Below are positions 21,530 through 22,030 of a stretch of 22,030 bases of DNA, piece by piece (position 1 is the first letter of the stretch; each line of letters begins with the position of its first letter). Location: IMG/VR virus record IMGVR_UViG_3300027608_000176, positions 1-22,030 of that record. One strand, 5' to 3'. Below the pieces are notes generated by a model. The model was not told the DNA's origin. It did not search any database and saw only the letters and a list, made by a program, of their open reading frames with translations. The position numbers and the translations under genes were made by a program. Origin of the DNA: a virus.

Positions 21530-21907
21530 TTATTTAGTTGTGGCAGCAATTTCAGTTATCTTGGCCAAGGCGGCTGTGAACGCTGCTGACTTGGCATCAA
21601 CTTCATCTTGTGGATTACTCACTTCAATTGAGTTCATGGTGGCCATTACCTTGTTCAAGATTAGATTATGGTACTTGGCAGTGAGTCCCGAATCATTGCC
21701 TCTACGAGCAGCCAGGAAGTCTTGAGTCAGTAGGTCAGTGTAGCTTTGACCGCCTTGCAGTTCAATTGAGTCCAGCAAGGAACTGATGGTGACCTTGGCC
21801 ACTGAACCTTTTGGGCGTCCGGCATTAACTCTAACGCCTCCACGGCTTGACACCTTGGGCCGTCCCGTTTTGGCGTTGACTTTTTTTTGATTTGATTCCG
21901 TGCTCAT
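21530..21907 (-). CDS. GRPK-motif protein, candidate terminase small subunit, 125 aa
   Basis: ATG at 21907, 5 nt after the upstream stop; there is no clear Shine-Dalgarno sequence, so re-initiation is likely. The N-terminus has two GRPK motifs (AKTGRPKVSS and VNAGRPKGSV, about 12-37), AT-hook-like and typical of the opening of phage small terminases. A helical body follows (ISSLLDSIELQGGQSYTDLL, DFLAARRGNDSGLTAKYHN, LILNKVMATMNSIEV). Known role of such proteins: recognising viral DNA for packaging. The call is moderate because no structure or search supports it and the gene lies about 3.5 kb upstream of the large subunit gene. Confidence 0.75.
   Translation of the reverse strand: MSTESNQKKVNAKTGRPKVSSRGGVRVNAGRPKGSVAKVTISSLLDSIELQGGQSYTDLLTQDFLAARRGNDSGLTAKYHNLILNKVMATMNSIEVSNPQDEVDAKSAAFTAALAKITEIAATTK
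21531..21537 (-). promoter_or_regulatory. Late-promoter-like ACTAAATA, predicted leaderless start
   Basis: The motif overlaps the last codons of the 125-aa gene (ACT AAA TAA) and is followed by five bases and the ATG at 21525. T4-like spacing places +1 on the A of that ATG. The downstream gene has no Shine-Dalgarno sequence, which fits, though overlap with coding sequence weakens the case. Confidence 0.4.
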
Positions 21908-21912
21908 ATTGA

Positions 21913-22030
21913 TTACTTATGCGACTGCGCAAACACAATGGGTTTAGGCATGGGTTTTGTTAATTTTGCGTCCGCATACAGTTTGAGTTGCAGCATGAAC
22001 CATTGCTGACATTCCTTTTCCTTTATGCCC
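21913..22030 (-). CDS. C-terminal end of an upstream gene (partial)
   Basis: Reading the minus strand from 22029 gives 38 codons to TAA at 21913-21915: IKEKECQQWFMLQLKLYADA, then KLTKPMPKPIVFAQSHK. The frame enters from outside the window, so the start and family are unknown. It ends 5 nt before the next ATG, which supports this frame over a second short one that stops earlier. Confidence 0.55.
   Translation of the reverse strand, partial: GIKEKECQQWFMLQLKLYADAKLTKPMPKPIVFAQSHK

Overview
The window is one late (virion-assembly) module of a tailed bacteriophage. Every gene I can support lies on the minus strand, so transcription runs from base 22030 towards base 1. The proteins are the standard head and short-tail set: terminase large subunit, a P22/SU10-style portal, scaffold, a SU10/DUF5309-like major capsid protein, a head-to-tail adaptor, a nozzle-like protein, a repeat-rich fibre and a LamG-fold protein. 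No tail sheath, tail tube or tape measure is visible, which argues for a podovirus. The small proteins at the right end and the repeat style of the fibre are types I associate with phages of aquatic bacteria. The host cannot be named from this sequence.

Layout in transcription order. (1) 22030-18013: a partial gene, a GRPK-motif protein that may be a small terminase, three small basic or polar proteins (one with the FCARS...WKC signature), two beta-rich virion-like proteins, a second small RGPTxGN-motif protein, and two unrecognised proteins next to the terminase. (2) 18013-14082: large terminase and portal. (3) 14081-12170: an accessory cassette placed between portal and scaffold. It holds an 89-aa ORF, a newly spotted 46-aa ORF, an FkbM-type methyltransferase and a 115-aa helical protein. 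(4) 12093-9751: scaffold and major capsid protein, ending in two tandem hairpins, the second with a UUCG tetraloop. (5) 9662-1: a 195-aa protein, the adaptor, the 1110-aa fibre, the LamG protein, the nozzle-like protein, a 289-aa beta protein, and a large gene that runs off the left edge. That last gene is open to base 1 and is built on tandem repeats.

Most genes are tightly coupled, with TAATG or ATGA stop/start overlaps or gaps of about 10 nt. The few real intergenic gaps carry a recurring motif, ACTAAATA or a close variant. It resembles the T4 late promoter TATAAATA, and I find it at six junctions plus one weaker candidate. If T4 spacing applies, two of these sites put +1 exactly on the A of an ATG, giving leaderless mRNA. 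Two others put +1 at the foot of a 14-15-bp hairpin inside a duplicated leader in the accessory cassette. That cassette also carries iterated GCAAAAATATT boxes.

The most novel-looking part is the cassette at 13,287-14,081: duplicated promoter-hairpin leaders, iterated boxes, and a tiny ORF translationally coupled to a methyltransferase. A second theme is a small Gly/Thr-rich beta module that recurs in several otherwise unrelated virion proteins, including an insertion inside the adaptor. No stretch longer than 300 bases lacks a gene; the longest gap is 13850-14081.
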